Positions 7,575-15,986 of a stretch of DNA of 64,000 nucleotides are shown piece after piece. A program made the translations under genes and the position numbers. The notes below the pieces were generated by a model. It was given only the letters and a program-made list of their open reading frames with translations. It was not told where the DNA came from and did no database searches. How positions within the stretch are numbered: position 1 is the first letter of the stretch; every line of letters starts with the position of its first letter. This DNA comes from Kluyvera genomosp. 1 (GTDB lineage: Bacteria > Pseudomonadota > Gammaproteobacteria > Enterobacterales > Enterobacteriaceae). The stretch spans positions 1 to 64,000 of the forward strand of contig NZ_LGHZ01000014.1 of assembly GCF_001266615.1 (NCBI RefSeq), read 5' to 3'.

Positions 7575-8633
7575 ATGTCTACAAAAAATGTAAAGAAGAC
7601 TGTTTTACGTGCCCTCGCCCTTTCCTTATCTATCCACGCCTGTTTTGTCCACGCGGCAGACTTTACCGATAAAGATTTTCCGTCCCAGCCTCTAGGTCAT
7701 GGCGTTTACGAGCTGGCCTATGACCAGGGACAAAATGCCCTTTATGCCGCATCGGCTCCCTCGTTTGATAAAGACAAAACGGCCGGGCTGGTTTTCCAGC
7801 TTGATGCAAATTCGCTGGAAATAAATCATAAAATCGCAACAGATCGCCGCACGTTTGCCGTTGCTTTGGATGAAGCTAACCACATTCTGTATCTGGGAAA
7901 TGCACTTGAAGGCTCAATTACACTGCTCGATACCCGCACCAATAGCGTTATCAATACCCTCCAGTTAAGTGACGATTCCAACCCCAAAAAGAGCGCGCAC
8001 GTTCGTGAAGTCGTGCTCGATAAAAAACATCGTCGCCTCTACATCTCCGGCATTGGAGGTAAAGACAGCGGATTACTATGGGTTGTTGATACAGAGAAAC
8101 AACAGCTGATCGAGACAATTGAGAAATACGATCCGGTCGGGTTTGCGGTCGATAACGAGGCTAATAAAGTGTACGCCGTAACGGGGAAAGGTGAACTGCT
8201 GACTCTGGATGGCGCGACCTCAAAAGTGCTTTCCCGCGTGGCGGTTGATCCTAAAGAGCCTAAACATTACTTCCTCAATATTGCGCTAAATACCGGGAAA
8301 AATGTTGGCTACATCGCCGATACCAACACCCGTGATGTTCTGGTCGTGGACCTTAACTCCGGCAAACTCCTCCACCGGATCCCTACCCCTAATTCCATTG
8401 CCGTGGTGTACAACCCTTCACGCAATGAAATTTATGTCACCCACCGTAACGATCAGCAGATTAGTGTTATCGATGCCAACACCTACCGCGTGAAGCACAG
8501 CATCAAAACTGCCGCCATGCCGAACAGTCTGGTGCTTTCTCCTGATGCAAACACGCTGTACGTCAGCGTTAAGCAAGACGAAAAAAGCGCTCAGGCTGAT
8601 TACGTCGTAAAAATCGATCTCACTAAATTCTGA
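7575..8633 (+). CDS. yncE: YncE, periplasmic beta-propeller protein
   Basis: 352 residues (E. coli YncE 353). A Sec signal peptide ends near ...HACFVHA-A (about 27), then repeats with the pattern 'N.LY..N..D..V.VID' (for example NHILYLGNALEGSITLLDTR and NEIYVTHRNDQQISVIDANT) form a seven-bladed propeller. E. coli YncE is strongly iron-repressed, has a propeller structure and binds single-stranded DNA in vitro; its physiological role is unknown. Here it is the first gene of an operon with a TonB receptor 10 bp downstream, unlike E. coli, where yncD and yncE are divergent. RBS AAAGGAAAC precedes the ATG. Confidence 0.85.
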   Translation: MSTKNVKKTVLRALALSLSIHACFVHAADFTDKDFPSQPLGHGVYELAYDQGQNALYAASAPSFDKDKTAGLVFQLDANSLEINHKIATDRRTFAVALDEANHILYLGNALEGSITLLDTRTNSVINTLQLSDDSNPKKSAHVREVVLDKKHRRLYISGIGGKDSGLLWVVDTEKQQLIETIEKYDPVGFAVDNEANKVYAVTGKGELLTLDGATSKVLSRVAVDPKEPKHYFLNIALNTGKNVGYIADTNTRDVLVVDLNSGKLLHRIPTPNSIAVVYNPSRNEIYVTHRNDQQISVIDANTYRVKHSIKTAAMPNSLVLSPDANTLYVSVKQDEKSAQADYVVKIDLTKF

Positions 8634-8643
8634 GGACCTATTC

Positions 8644-10632
8644 GTGATTACCCAAACACGTATTGCCGTGGCTGTTTCGCTTGCATTTGCTAACCTTTCC
8701 GCTGCTGTATATGCAGACACTAATGAAGACCAGATGGTGGTTACCGCGACCGGTTTTAGCCAGGAACGTCGCGAAGCGCCGGCGACCATTTCCGTCGTTG
8801 ATGAAAAAGAGTTAAACACACGTTCAAACCAAAACGTCACTGAGGCATTACGTGAAATGCCGGGTGTCCTAGTGGGTAACGGCCACGGTACGCTGGCTAC
8901 CGGCGATGTTCAGATGCGCGGGATGGATTCGTCCTACACCTCGTATATGGTGAACGGCATCAAACAGGCCACCCGTGAATCGCGGCCTTACGGCCATCAT
9001 ATTGGGACCGAGGCTTCCTTTCTGCCACCCATGGCCGCCATCGAACGCGTCGAGGTTATTCGTGGGCCGATGTCCTCTCTTTATGGTTCCGACTCCATAG
9101 GCGGCGTGGTCAACGTTATCACCAAAAAAGGCTACAACCTCGAGAACTGGACCGGTGTACTGGAAGATAACTACTTCCTGCAGGAACAGAGTAAATACGG
9201 CAATACCAACCAGACCAATGCTTTCCTGATGGGACCGGTGATCCCCGGCAAACTCGGCGTCAGCGTGGCGGCCGATTATCTTGACCGCCGCGACGACGAT
9301 AGCCCGAAGAAACCACGCTTTGTCAAACATGAAGCGGGTAACCTGGATGCAACCGTATCCATGTCGCCAACCGATACCCAACTGTGGGATTTGAATGCGT
9401 CTCGCGGTCATCAGGAAAAAAGCCATAACCCAGGCAACCCTTGGTATTGGGGCTTTGACCGCGATGCGGCCTCACTTTCCCAGCATGCCTGGTACGGTGA
9501 CGATCTGTTGGAAGTGAAAAACTTCATCAGCTATGAGAAAGCGCGCACTGAATACCGCGTGGAGGAAATGTCGCCACAGTTTATTGAACAGCGCAATTTT
9601 GAAGCCAACAGCGCCAACACCTTCACCCTGGGCGATCATAAACTGACGCTGGGCGCGAACTATACCCGCAATGAGCTCAATGATACTTTTGACGTCGAAG
9701 ATAAAGCCGTTGCGGGCGTCACCCCAGTGAGCAAAATCACTCGCTACGGCTGGGCGGTGTTTGCGGAAGATGCCTGGATGATTGTGCCAGACTTTACCCT
9801 GACCACTTCTGCGCGCCTCGATCACGATAGCTACTTCGGCTATCACGTGACGCCTAAACTGTACGGCAACTGGACCATCGACCAAAACTGGGCATTAAAA
9901 GGTGGCGTATCCACCGGCTATAAAAAGCCCGATCTGCGTGAAAACAACTCCGGATTTACCAGCGTCTACGGTGCCTACCCATACTCCTACATTGGCATTG
10001 GTAACGATGATCTGAAGCCGGAAGAAAGCGTTAACACCGAACTTGGGATTTACTGGCAGCAGGACACGCTGGCCCTGGATGCGACCGTGTTCCACACACG
10101 CTTCAAGAACAAGATCAGCGATTACACGATTTGTACTGAAACCGCGACGCAGAAATGCGTTTATAACGGCTACACGGCGGAAAGCGTCTCCCAGTATTTC
10201 AACGTCAGCGACGCGGAAGTTTACGGCCTGGAGTTGAACGGCGACTGGCAGGTCACGCCTTCCCTGAAGGCCAACGCCAACTATACCTATACTCACAGCG
10301 AGCAGAAAAGCGGCGAGTATAAAGGCTACGCGCTGAGCGATTTCCCAACCAGCATGGCCAATATCTCGCTGACCTGGAACGCGATTAACGATCTGGACCT
10401 GTGGACGAAAGCGAGCTGGCGCAGCAATTCGCCGGATATCGGTAAATCGACCGCCACGGAAGCTTATGCGCTGGTTGATTTAGGTGCGCGCTATCGCGCG
10501 ACGAAAAATATCACGCTGATGGCCGGTGTTTATAATGTCTTTGACGTAAACCCTATCTATACCACGACGTATAACGAAACATCCATGCTTGAAGGACGCC
10601 GCTATAATATTGGCGCCCGCTACGAGTTCTAA
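8644..10632 (+). CDS. TonB-dependent outer-membrane receptor, CirA/IrgA type
   Basis: 662 residues, the length of CirA (663). Signal peptide to about VYA24, TonB box DQMVVTATG (about 29-37), plug domain with APATISVVDEKEL, NVTEALREMPGVLVG, VEVIRGPMSSLYGSD and IGGVVNVITKK, then a 22-strand barrel with ...LKPEESVNTELGIYW and the C-terminal phenylalanine (ARYEF) needed for BAM insertion. The plug motifs match the catecholate siderophore receptors CirA/FepA/IrgA more than YncD. The initiation codon at 8644 is GTG with GAGG 6-7 nt before it. Expected ligand: an iron complex or siderophore breakdown product. The pairing with YncE suggests the two work together in the periplasm. Confidence 0.88.
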   Translation: MITQTRIAVAVSLAFANLSAAVYADTNEDQMVVTATGFSQERREAPATISVVDEKELNTRSNQNVTEALREMPGVLVGNGHGTLATGDVQMRGMDSSYTSYMVNGIKQATRESRPYGHHIGTEASFLPPMAAIERVEVIRGPMSSLYGSDSIGGVVNVITKKGYNLENWTGVLEDNYFLQEQSKYGNTNQTNAFLMGPVIPGKLGVSVAADYLDRRDDDSPKKPRFVKHEAGNLDATVSMSPTDTQLWDLNASRGHQEKSHNPGNPWYWGFDRDAASLSQHAWYGDDLLEVKNFISYEKARTEYRVEEMSPQFIEQRNFEANSANTFTLGDHKLTLGANYTRNELNDTFDVEDKAVAGVTPVSKITRYGWAVFAEDAWMIVPDFTLTTSARLDHDSYFGYHVTPKLYGNWTIDQNWALKGGVSTGYKKPDLRENNSGFTSVYGAYPYSYIGIGNDDLKPEESVNTELGIYWQQDTLALDATVFHTRFKNKISDYTICTETATQKCVYNGYTAESVSQYFNVSDAEVYGLELNGDWQVTPSLKANANYTYTHSEQKSGEYKGYALSDFPTSMANISLTWNAINDLDLWTKASWRSNSPDIGKSTATEAYALVDLGARYRATKNITLMAGVYNVFDVNPIYTTTYNETSMLEGRRYNIGARYEF

Positions 10633-10633
10633 A

Positions 10634-10667
10634 TAAAATGCCGGAGCCTATGTGCTCCGGCGTTTTA
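10634..10667. terminator. Bidirectional terminator between receptor and S66 peptidase genes
   Basis: GCCGGAGC (10640-10647) pairs with GCTCCGGC (10654-10661), flanked by AAAAT on the left and GTTTTAT on the right, so it works on both strands. The convergent S66 gene ends within its right flank. Confidence 0.88.
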
Positions 10668-11702
10668 TCGTTGTTGGCTAATTGAGCCACCATTATGACG
10701 GTAAACGACCGTTGCAAGCGCGCCATTAACCAGCGTCATTTGCGGGGGAATATGGCCGATATCGACATCGTAAATAACCGGAATATTCAAATCTCCCAAC
10801 GCCGAGAGCAAGGCATCACGATAATTTTGCTGTGACGGGTTATCCGTATCGGGCCCGGCATTTCGGCCAATCAGAATGCCATTGAGCGAAGTTAACCAGC
10901 CGTGTAAACGCAAGCTATAAAGGGCGCGCGTTAATTCACATGGCGCCATTTCGACATTCTCAAAATAGAAAATAATGCCCTCTTCACTATTTTGCTCTCT
11001 GAACCTCGGCAAATTCCCCCACGGTGTACCCGCCAAACGTGAAATGATATCGAGACATCCTCCAATTAACCGCCCGGTAAACTCTACGGTGTCTGAAGTA
11101 CCGTTTAGCATTTTCCACTGCGTTGGCTGAGTGAGGTTAAAACCTGCATCGGTGGCAACACCCCATTGATTTTCCTCAACCTGATAAGCCTGAGAAGCGT
11201 GTTGAATATTTGATTTCTCGCCCGTTTCTTCCAGAATATCCCATATCGCCCTGGTGGTCGTATCTAATTCACGGGCGCCAAGTTCCATTAAATTTGGACC
11301 ATGTACGGTAGCCCAATGGCAGTTTAGGGTCAGCGGGAAATGAAAAGTACTCAAGTCAGAAAAACCGACGAACCATTTTGGTTCCTGCGCGGCTAATTGT
11401 TTAAAATCGAGCAGTTCAAGTAATTCCATGCCCAAATCGCCGCCCCAAGGCGGCATGACCGCCTTTATTTCTGGGTCGGCAAGAAAACGCATTAACTCCA
11501 CTGCGCGAGCCTGTTTATCCGCACTTTTATTTTTATGCTGTGCGCGTAGGCAGTCCCCTTCAAGCACCCGATATCCACGTAGTCGAAGAGCGTTAATGGC
11601 CAGATCCAGACGCGCATGTAAATGCGCAGGAACGCCCGATGACGGCGCGGTGATGGCAATTAAATCTCCCGCAATTAAGCTACGCGGAAAGCGGATGTTC
11701 AT
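10665..11702 (-). CDS. S66-family serine carboxypeptidase (MccF/LD-carboxypeptidase-like)
   Basis: 345 residues from the ATG at 11702, which has GAGGA upstream; the open frame runs further 5' but MNIRFPRSLIAGD fits the family start. Motifs of the S66 fold: GDLIAITAPSSG near the N-terminus, MPPWGGDLGMELL, the nucleophile elbow VGFSDLST (about residue 115), GGCLDIISRLAGTPW, and DIGHIPPQMTLVNG carrying the catalytic histidine. S66 enzymes either cut L,D bonds in recycled murein peptides or, as MccF, detoxify microcin C-like aminoacyl-sulfamoyl nucleotides by cleaving the amide. Its overall layout is nearer MccF-type proteins than LdcA. It lies downstream of an ArsR regulator (65-bp gap), so it may belong to that transcript. 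Confidence 0.8.
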   Translation of the reverse strand: MNIRFPRSLIAGDLIAITAPSSGVPAHLHARLDLAINALRLRGYRVLEGDCLRAQHKNKSADKQARAVELMRFLADPEIKAVMPPWGGDLGMELLELLDFKQLAAQEPKWFVGFSDLSTFHFPLTLNCHWATVHGPNLMELGARELDTTTRAIWDILEETGEKSNIQHASQAYQVEENQWGVATDAGFNLTQPTQWKMLNGTSDTVEFTGRLIGGCLDIISRLAGTPWGNLPRFREQNSEEGIIFYFENVEMAPCELTRALYSLRLHGWLTSLNGILIGRNAGPDTDNPSQQNYRDALLSALGDLNIPVIYDVDIGHIPPQMTLVNGALATVVYRHNGGSISQQR

Positions 11703-11767
11703 AGGCCGATCCTCAAGAGTAAAATGAGAACATAACGTAATCGTTACGAACATACACCTACGATAAT

Positions 11768-12478
11768 TTATAAGGTCAGCTTAAATATCCGCGTCAGCGC
11801 CCTTTTCCCTTCATCGGTAAAATTGACCTCCCGATAACCTGCAATGCGCGTGAGCCAACCATTACGTTCAAATGCGGCTAACAGCGCTGCCCCACAGCTA
11901 CCGCCAAGGTGAAGCCGTCGTTCACTCCAGTCCAGGCAACCGCAAATCGTCTTACGTTTACTCAACGGTGTCATGACCGCCCCCATCTGCTGGAATTTAT
12001 CTCTCCCTTCTGCTGAGAGATCACGGCCATCGGCAGTAAACCAGCCCTGTTGTTCCATAAACTCGTAAAGCTTGACCGCCACTTCACCGGCTAAATGATC
12101 GTAGCAAGTACGTGCTTTACGCAGGTTAATGGGTGTGCTGCACTTTTGTGGTGATGATAACCGCATCGAGACACCCATTAGATTTTCCAGCAGCGCAGCA
12201 ATCTCGCTGCCGGCAAGCCGATAATAGCGATGCCGCCCCTGAGATAAACAACTGATGAGCTGGCCTTGCAGAAGTTTGTTGAGATGCGCGCTGGCGGTGG
12301 ACGGCGCAATGTTCGCGACCGCGCTGAGTTCTGTCGCCGTCCATGCGCGACTGTCCATCAAGGCACACAGCATACTGACCCGTGAAGGATCGGCTATCGC
12401 CGTGGCCACCTCAGCCATGGAATATTCGAGTATTTCAGCATCATCATGCACAGCGTTCATCTCAAGCGGTTTAGTCAC
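11768..12478 (-). CDS. ArsR-family regulator with C-terminal extension
   Basis: 236 residues. N-terminal winged helix (about 15-95): [40 protein letters not shown], then a wing HRYYRLAG. No CxC metal motif is seen in the recognition region, although the C-terminal half has CGCLDW and [10 protein letters not shown]-terminal domain of about 110 residues ([20 protein letters not shown]...[12 protein letters not shown]) is typical of longer 'ArsR' regulators found next to monooxygenase or transporter genes. It starts with GTG overlapping the stop of the ACT gene (GTGA), so translation is coupled. Effector unknown. Confidence 0.78.
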   Translation of the reverse strand: MTKPLEMNAVHDDAEILEYSMAEVATAIADPSRVSMLCALMDSRAWTATELSAVANIAPSTASAHLNKLLQGQLISCLSQGRHRYYRLAGSEIAALLENLMGVSMRLSSPQKCSTPINLRKARTCYDHLAGEVAVKLYEFMEQQGWFTADGRDLSAEGRDKFQQMGAVMTPLSKRKTICGCLDWSERRLHLGGSCGAALLAAFERNGWLTRIAGYREVNFTDEGKRALTRIFKLTL

Positions 12479-12864
12479 CTATCAGCGCTCCATTTTTCGG
12501 TCACCTGCGCGGCTAACGGGTCGTTATCTGTCAACAAAATCAGCCGGTTATTGTGATCGCTGTACTGAACATGAATGGTTATCTGGTGCTCAGCCAGCAC
12601 GCGAGCTATCTCACCTAACTCCCCAGGACGTTCCTGCAGAAGCCGTCGAATCAGTGGTTTTGCGATGCTCTCAACGTGCATTCCGGCGGCGCTAAGCACC
12701 TGACGCGCCCGTTCGCCGTCTTCCACCAGGAAATGCGCATGGCTGCTATCACCGACGGTAAAAACGCCGCCGCCTTCCAGCCCTACGCCATTTTTCCCCA
12801 GCGTGACGCCTAACTGTGCCAGCGCTCCGGGTGCATGATGAAGAATAACGTGAATATCATACAT
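12475..12864 (-). CDS. ACT-domain-like small protein
   Basis: 129 residues from the ATG at 12864 ([24 protein letters not shown]). Two ACT-like halves are visible: '[24 protein letters not shown]' (about 12-35) and '[25 protein letters not shown]' (about 78-103). Each has the P-G-x-L-x-x-[IL] loop that binds amino acids or other small ligands in ACT domains. There is no catalytic domain, so it is probably a ligand sensor or allosteric partner. It is in an operon with the ABM monooxygenase (8-nt overlap) and the ArsR regulator (4-nt overlap). Confidence 0.7.
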   Translation of the reverse strand: MYDIHVILHHAPGALAQLGVTLGKNGVGLEGGGVFTVGDSSHAHFLVEDGERARQVLSAAGMHVESIAKPLIRRLLQERPGELGEIARVLAEHQITIHVQYSDHNNRLILLTDNDPLAAQVTEKWSADR

Positions 12865-13180
12865 GAGGGCATGCCCTCGTTTGTAAAGAATACTCCCGCA
12901 GCAGCTGCGCAACCCGAATACGATAATGGGCAAAAATGGTACTTTGCCCTTCACGCTGTGCGGCCTGGTGACGGATATTACATTTCCACGCTCGAACCGC
13001 CTCTTCGTTTTCCCACCATGAGAGAGATAACACCTTTCCCGGCGAACTTAAGCTTTGAAAACGCTCGATCTCAATAAATCCAGCGACATGGCTCAACTCA
13101 GCTTTGAGTTCGGCGGCAAGCGCCAGGTATCTGTCCTGTTGTTCCGGCATAGCGCGAGCTTCAAATATAACGGCAATCAT
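12857..13180 (-). CDS. ABM-family (antibiotic biosynthesis monooxygenase-like) protein
   Basis: 107 residues from the ATG at 13180, which has a full GGAGGT ribosome site; the longer open frame upstream lacks one. [19 protein letters not shown], the [10 protein letters not shown] strand and [15 protein letters not shown] are the usual elements of the dimeric alpha+beta barrel shared by ABM-type quinol monooxygenases and heme-degrading IsdG-like proteins. No heme-binding residues can be confirmed. First gene of a tight three-gene operon with ACT and ArsR genes. A cofactor-free oxygenase or a small-molecule-binding protein is likely; the substrate is unknown. Confidence 0.75.
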   Translation of the reverse strand: MIAVIFEARAMPEQQDRYLALAAELKAELSHVAGFIEIERFQSLSSPGKVLSLSWWENEEAVRAWKCNIRHQAAQREGQSTIFAHYRIRVAQLLREYSLQTRACPHV

Positions 13181-13278
13181 AGCAACCTCCTTCGTGTGAA
13201 TGACTGCACTATAAACAGCGTCATGAGTGAATGCTTCGCTAACGGGCGAAATATCCAGGATGCACGAAATATCTTGAT

Positions 13279-13308
13279 AATGCATGATCATGGCGATTAG
13301 CATGCATT
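13279..13308. promoter_or_regulatory. Inverted repeat between ABM operon and nudK-like gene
   Basis: AATGCATG (13279-13286) and CATGCATT (13301-13308) form a perfect 8-bp inverted repeat with a 14-bp spacer, centred in the divergent promoter region. It is a candidate operator for the operon's ArsR regulator. Confidence 0.4.
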
Positions 13309-13330
13309 GACACTCTATGGAGGCTGTAAC

Positions 13331-13918
13331 TTGACCCTTAAAAACTCACAAATACGCATTATTGATGATCAAACGCTGGCTAATGATTGGTACCTACTAA
13401 AAAAATATACCTTTGACCTACGGCGACAGAATGGACAATGGCAGCGTCAGAGCCGTGAAGTTTATGACCGGGGAAATGGCGCGACCGTCCTGCTCTACAA
13501 CCGGGTTAAGCGCACGGTCATTCTCACCCGCCAGTTTCGCTTTCCGACCTACGTCAATGGTCACGACGGTTTTCTTATCGAGACCGCCGCTGGGCTGCTC
13601 GATAATATGGCGGCAGAACAGCGCATCAAAGCGGAAGCCGAAGAAGAGACCGGTTATCAAATTACCCGCGTCGAAAAGGTCTTTGAGGCGTTTATGAGCC
13701 CTGGTTCAGTCACCGAAAAGCTGCACTTTTTTATCGCGGAGTACAGCCCGGAAAGTCAAACGAGCGCGGGTGGCGGTATCGAGGCCGAAGGTGAAGATAT
13801 CGAAGTACTGGAGATGACTCTCGAAGAGGCGTTAGCCGCCATCGATAATGGACAGATTATCGATGGTAAAACCATCATGCTGTTGTATCACATGGTGGTG
13901 AAAGGCATTATGTCATAG
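13331..13918 (+). CDS. NudK-like Nudix hydrolase with altered Nudix box
   Basis: 195 residues from a TTG at 13331 with GGAGG 8 nt upstream; this agrees with NudK (191). REVYDRGNGATVLLYN and the Nudix region align with E. coli NudK, a GDP-mannose pyrophosphatase. The Nudix box (about 88-109) reads GLLDNMAAEQRIKAEAEEET: the EExE core glutamates (E102, E105, E106) are kept, but the first glutamate position of GX5E is alanine (A94) and the arginine is alanine (A101). The end LEEALAAIDNGQIIDGKTIMLLY also follows NudK. Overall identity seems modest, so substrate preference may differ. Convergent with the next LysR gene, 6 bp apart. Confidence 0.75.
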   Translation: MTLKNSQIRIIDDQTLANDWYLLKKYTFDLRRQNGQWQRQSREVYDRGNGATVLLYNRVKRTVILTRQFRFPTYVNGHDGFLIETAAGLLDNMAAEQRIKAEAEEETGYQITRVEKVFEAFMSPGSVTEKLHFFIAEYSPESQTSAGGGIEAEGEDIEVLEMTLEEALAAIDNGQIIDGKTIMLLYHMVVKGIMS

Positions 13919-13924
13919 TCTTCA

Positions 13925-14821
13925 TCAGCGCAGCTCTGCAATCAGCCCTTCCAGCCATTCGGCAAACACCCTCACCTTCTGCGATAAATGGCGGTGCGGA
14001 TAGAGCAGAGACAGTCGACGGCGTGGGCTTGGATAATCTGGCAAGATCTCGACAAGCTGGCCGTTATCAATGTAGGGCTGCAAAAAGAAGTTCATTCCCT
14101 GTAATAAGCCAAGCCCGGCGAGCCCTGCGGCGATATACACTTCTGAGTTATCAAGGATCAGCTTGCCCGGCAAGGCTATCTCTTCCGTCGTCGACCCCCG
14201 CTGAAAACACCACGGCATCACCTGGCGGCTGCTGGTATTAATCCAGTTAACGCCCTGATGATGCTGCAGATCATCGAGCGTTTTCGGCACGCCGTACTGT
14301 GCGAGATACTCCGGGCTGGCGCAGGTGGTCATTTTAATATTGCCAAGCGATCTGGCGACATAGTCACCATCATCCAGCGCCCCAACCCGCAGTACACAGT
14401 CGAGGCCATCGCGGAGCATGTCCCGACGTACATCGGAGCTACTCAGGATAATCTCCAGGTCCGGATGAGCGCGGTAAAAATCCGGCAGTTTGGGGACCAC
14501 AATCAGTCGGGCAAAGGCGATGGGCATATCCACGCGCAGCTGCCCATGCAATGGGCGGCCCGGCGCGAAGGATTCCAGCAAGTCATCGGCCTGTGCCAGT
14601 AGCGGTTTGCTGCGACGATAAAACTCTTCCCCTTCCGACGTCAGATTGATGCGCCGCGTGGTGCGCTGCAACAGACGTACACCGCTTACCTGCTCTAGCT
14701 GCTGCAGCGCTTTGGTCACCGCGGGACGATGAATCTGTAGGTTTTCCGCCGCTTGGGTAAAGCTGCCTGAATCAACGATTTCAATAAAAATCTTAATATT
14801 TTCAAACAGATTCATTTGCAT
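13925..14821 (-). CDS. LysR-type regulator divergent from nitronate monooxygenase
   Basis: 298 residues (a second ATG at 14815 could be the start). N-terminal winged helix FIEIVDSGSFTQAAENLQIH and AVTKALQQLEQ...LLQRTTRRINLT, then a LysR effector domain with the typical DCVLRVG and AAGLAGLGLLQ motifs. It belongs to the large YafC/DmlR-like group. The 142-bp gap to the divergent nitronate monooxygenase gene suggests that gene is its target; I could not pick out a clear T-N11-A operator there. Confidence 0.82.
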   Translation of the reverse strand: MQMNLFENIKIFIEIVDSGSFTQAAENLQIHRPAVTKALQQLEQVSGVRLLQRTTRRINLTSEGEEFYRRSKPLLAQADDLLESFAPGRPLHGQLRVDMPIAFARLIVVPKLPDFYRAHPDLEIILSSSDVRRDMLRDGLDCVLRVGALDDGDYVARSLGNIKMTTCASPEYLAQYGVPKTLDDLQHHQGVNWINTSSRQVMPWCFQRGSTTEEIALPGKLILDNSEVYIAAGLAGLGLLQGMNFFLQPYIDNGQLVEILPDYPSPRRRLSLLYPHRHLSQKVRVFAEWLEGLIAELR

Positions 14822-14963
14822 GATGCCGCCACTTTACCAATAACCACGAGATTGTTATCCATTTAATAATATTGAAGAACGATTTTCACTATTTTTCCAA
14901 ACAATTAAGCGGCCTACACTGCCCGCATTCCAGCATATCCCTGCTTGTCACAAGGAAAATAAG

Positions 14964-15941
14964 ATGAAAACTAACCGTATCTGTCAGATTCTCGGCATCG
15001 AAAAACCGGTCATTCAAGGGCCGCTATCCTGGCTTACCGATGCACGTCTGGTCGCTGCCGTGAGCAATGCCGGTGGATTGGGCGTATTAGGCCCGAATGC
15101 CGGGTTAACCGCAGACACCGCGGTTTCTACCCCGGAAGAAACCGCCGAGAAAATGCGCGAAGAGATCCGCAAAACGAAAAAACTGACCGAAAAACCCTTT
15201 GGCGTAAACCTGATCCCGAGCCCGGAAAACGACATCTGGACGCCGCCGATCCTCAACGTTATTAAAGAAGAAGGTGTCCATGCGGTGGTCTATACCGGCT
15301 ACGGTGAAGGTGCGATTATTCCGGCATTGTTCGACGAACTGAAAGCCGCTGGAATTATCATTATCTACCGCGATATCAATCCAACCCCCGCCAATACACG
15401 CGAGGCAGAACGGGCCGGTGCCGATATCATTGTCGCCACCGGGTTTGATGAAGGCGGTACGCTGCCGGGCAATGTCCTGGGTACATTTTCCATCGTGCCG
15501 ATGATTGCTGATGCAGCAATCAATGTGCCGGTACTGGCAGCTGGCGGTATTGTCGATAAACGTACCGCCCGTGCGGCACATGCGCTGGGCGCGGAAGGTG
15601 TATTCGCTGGGTCGGTGTTTATCAGCACAGAGGAAAGCCGGGTGCCGCGGTCGGTGAAAGAGAAAATCGTCGCCGCCAATGGGCTGGACCTGAGCCTGTT
15701 CCGCACCCTGCCTGATTTCTATCGCTCGCTGCCGGGCAAGCTGACTCAAAAACTGGTCGCGTTAGATAAAGCCGGTGCTAGCAAAGAAGAGATTGGCACC
15801 GCGATGGGCGGCCTGCGTGGGCTGCGGCTGGGAATGCTGGAAGACAATACCGACGAGGGCTATATCTCGCTAGGTACCGGGATCGGTGGCATTAAAGCCA
15901 TTACCCCTGTGGTGGAGGTTGTCGAGCAATTAACCGCATAA
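14964..15941 (+). CDS. Nitronate monooxygenase (2-nitropropane dioxygenase family)
   Basis: 325 residues. FMN-dependent TIM-barrel motifs: ICQILGIEKPVIQGPLSWLT at the start, VAAVSNAGGLGVLGPNAG (about 28-45), PFGVNLIPSP, GADIIVATGFDEGGT (phosphate side) and VPVLAAGGIVDKRTARAAHALGAEGVFAGSVF. These enzymes oxidise alkyl nitronates such as propionate-3-nitronate, a plant toxin and a mitochondrial/respiratory poison. The gene is under a divergent LysR regulator and ends in a hairpin shared with a convergent LysE-type exporter. RBS AAGGAAAATAAG precedes the ATG. Some members are enoyl-ACP reductases of the FabK kind, which is less likely here. Confidence 0.85.
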   Translation: MKTNRICQILGIEKPVIQGPLSWLTDARLVAAVSNAGGLGVLGPNAGLTADTAVSTPEETAEKMREEIRKTKKLTEKPFGVNLIPSPENDIWTPPILNVIKEEGVHAVVYTGYGEGAIIPALFDELKAAGIIIIYRDINPTPANTREAERAGADIIVATGFDEGGTLPGNVLGTFSIVPMIADAAINVPVLAAGGIVDKRTARAAHALGAEGVFAGSVFISTEESRVPRSVKEKIVAANGLDLSLFRTLPDFYRSLPGKLTQKLVALDKAGASKEEIGTAMGGLRGLRLGMLEDNTDEGYISLGTGIGGIKAITPVVEVVEQLTA

Positions 15942-15946
15942 TCGAC

Positions 15947-15971
15947 GATGGGCAGCAATAGGCTGCCCATC
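15947..15971. terminator. Hairpin between nitronate monooxygenase and LysE genes
   Basis: GATGGGCAGC (15947-15956) pairs perfectly with GCTGCCCATC (15962-15971) around a 5-nt loop. No T-run follows on the plus strand. It lies between convergent genes. Confidence 0.6.
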
Positions 15972-15986
15972 ATTGCTCATTGGCCC

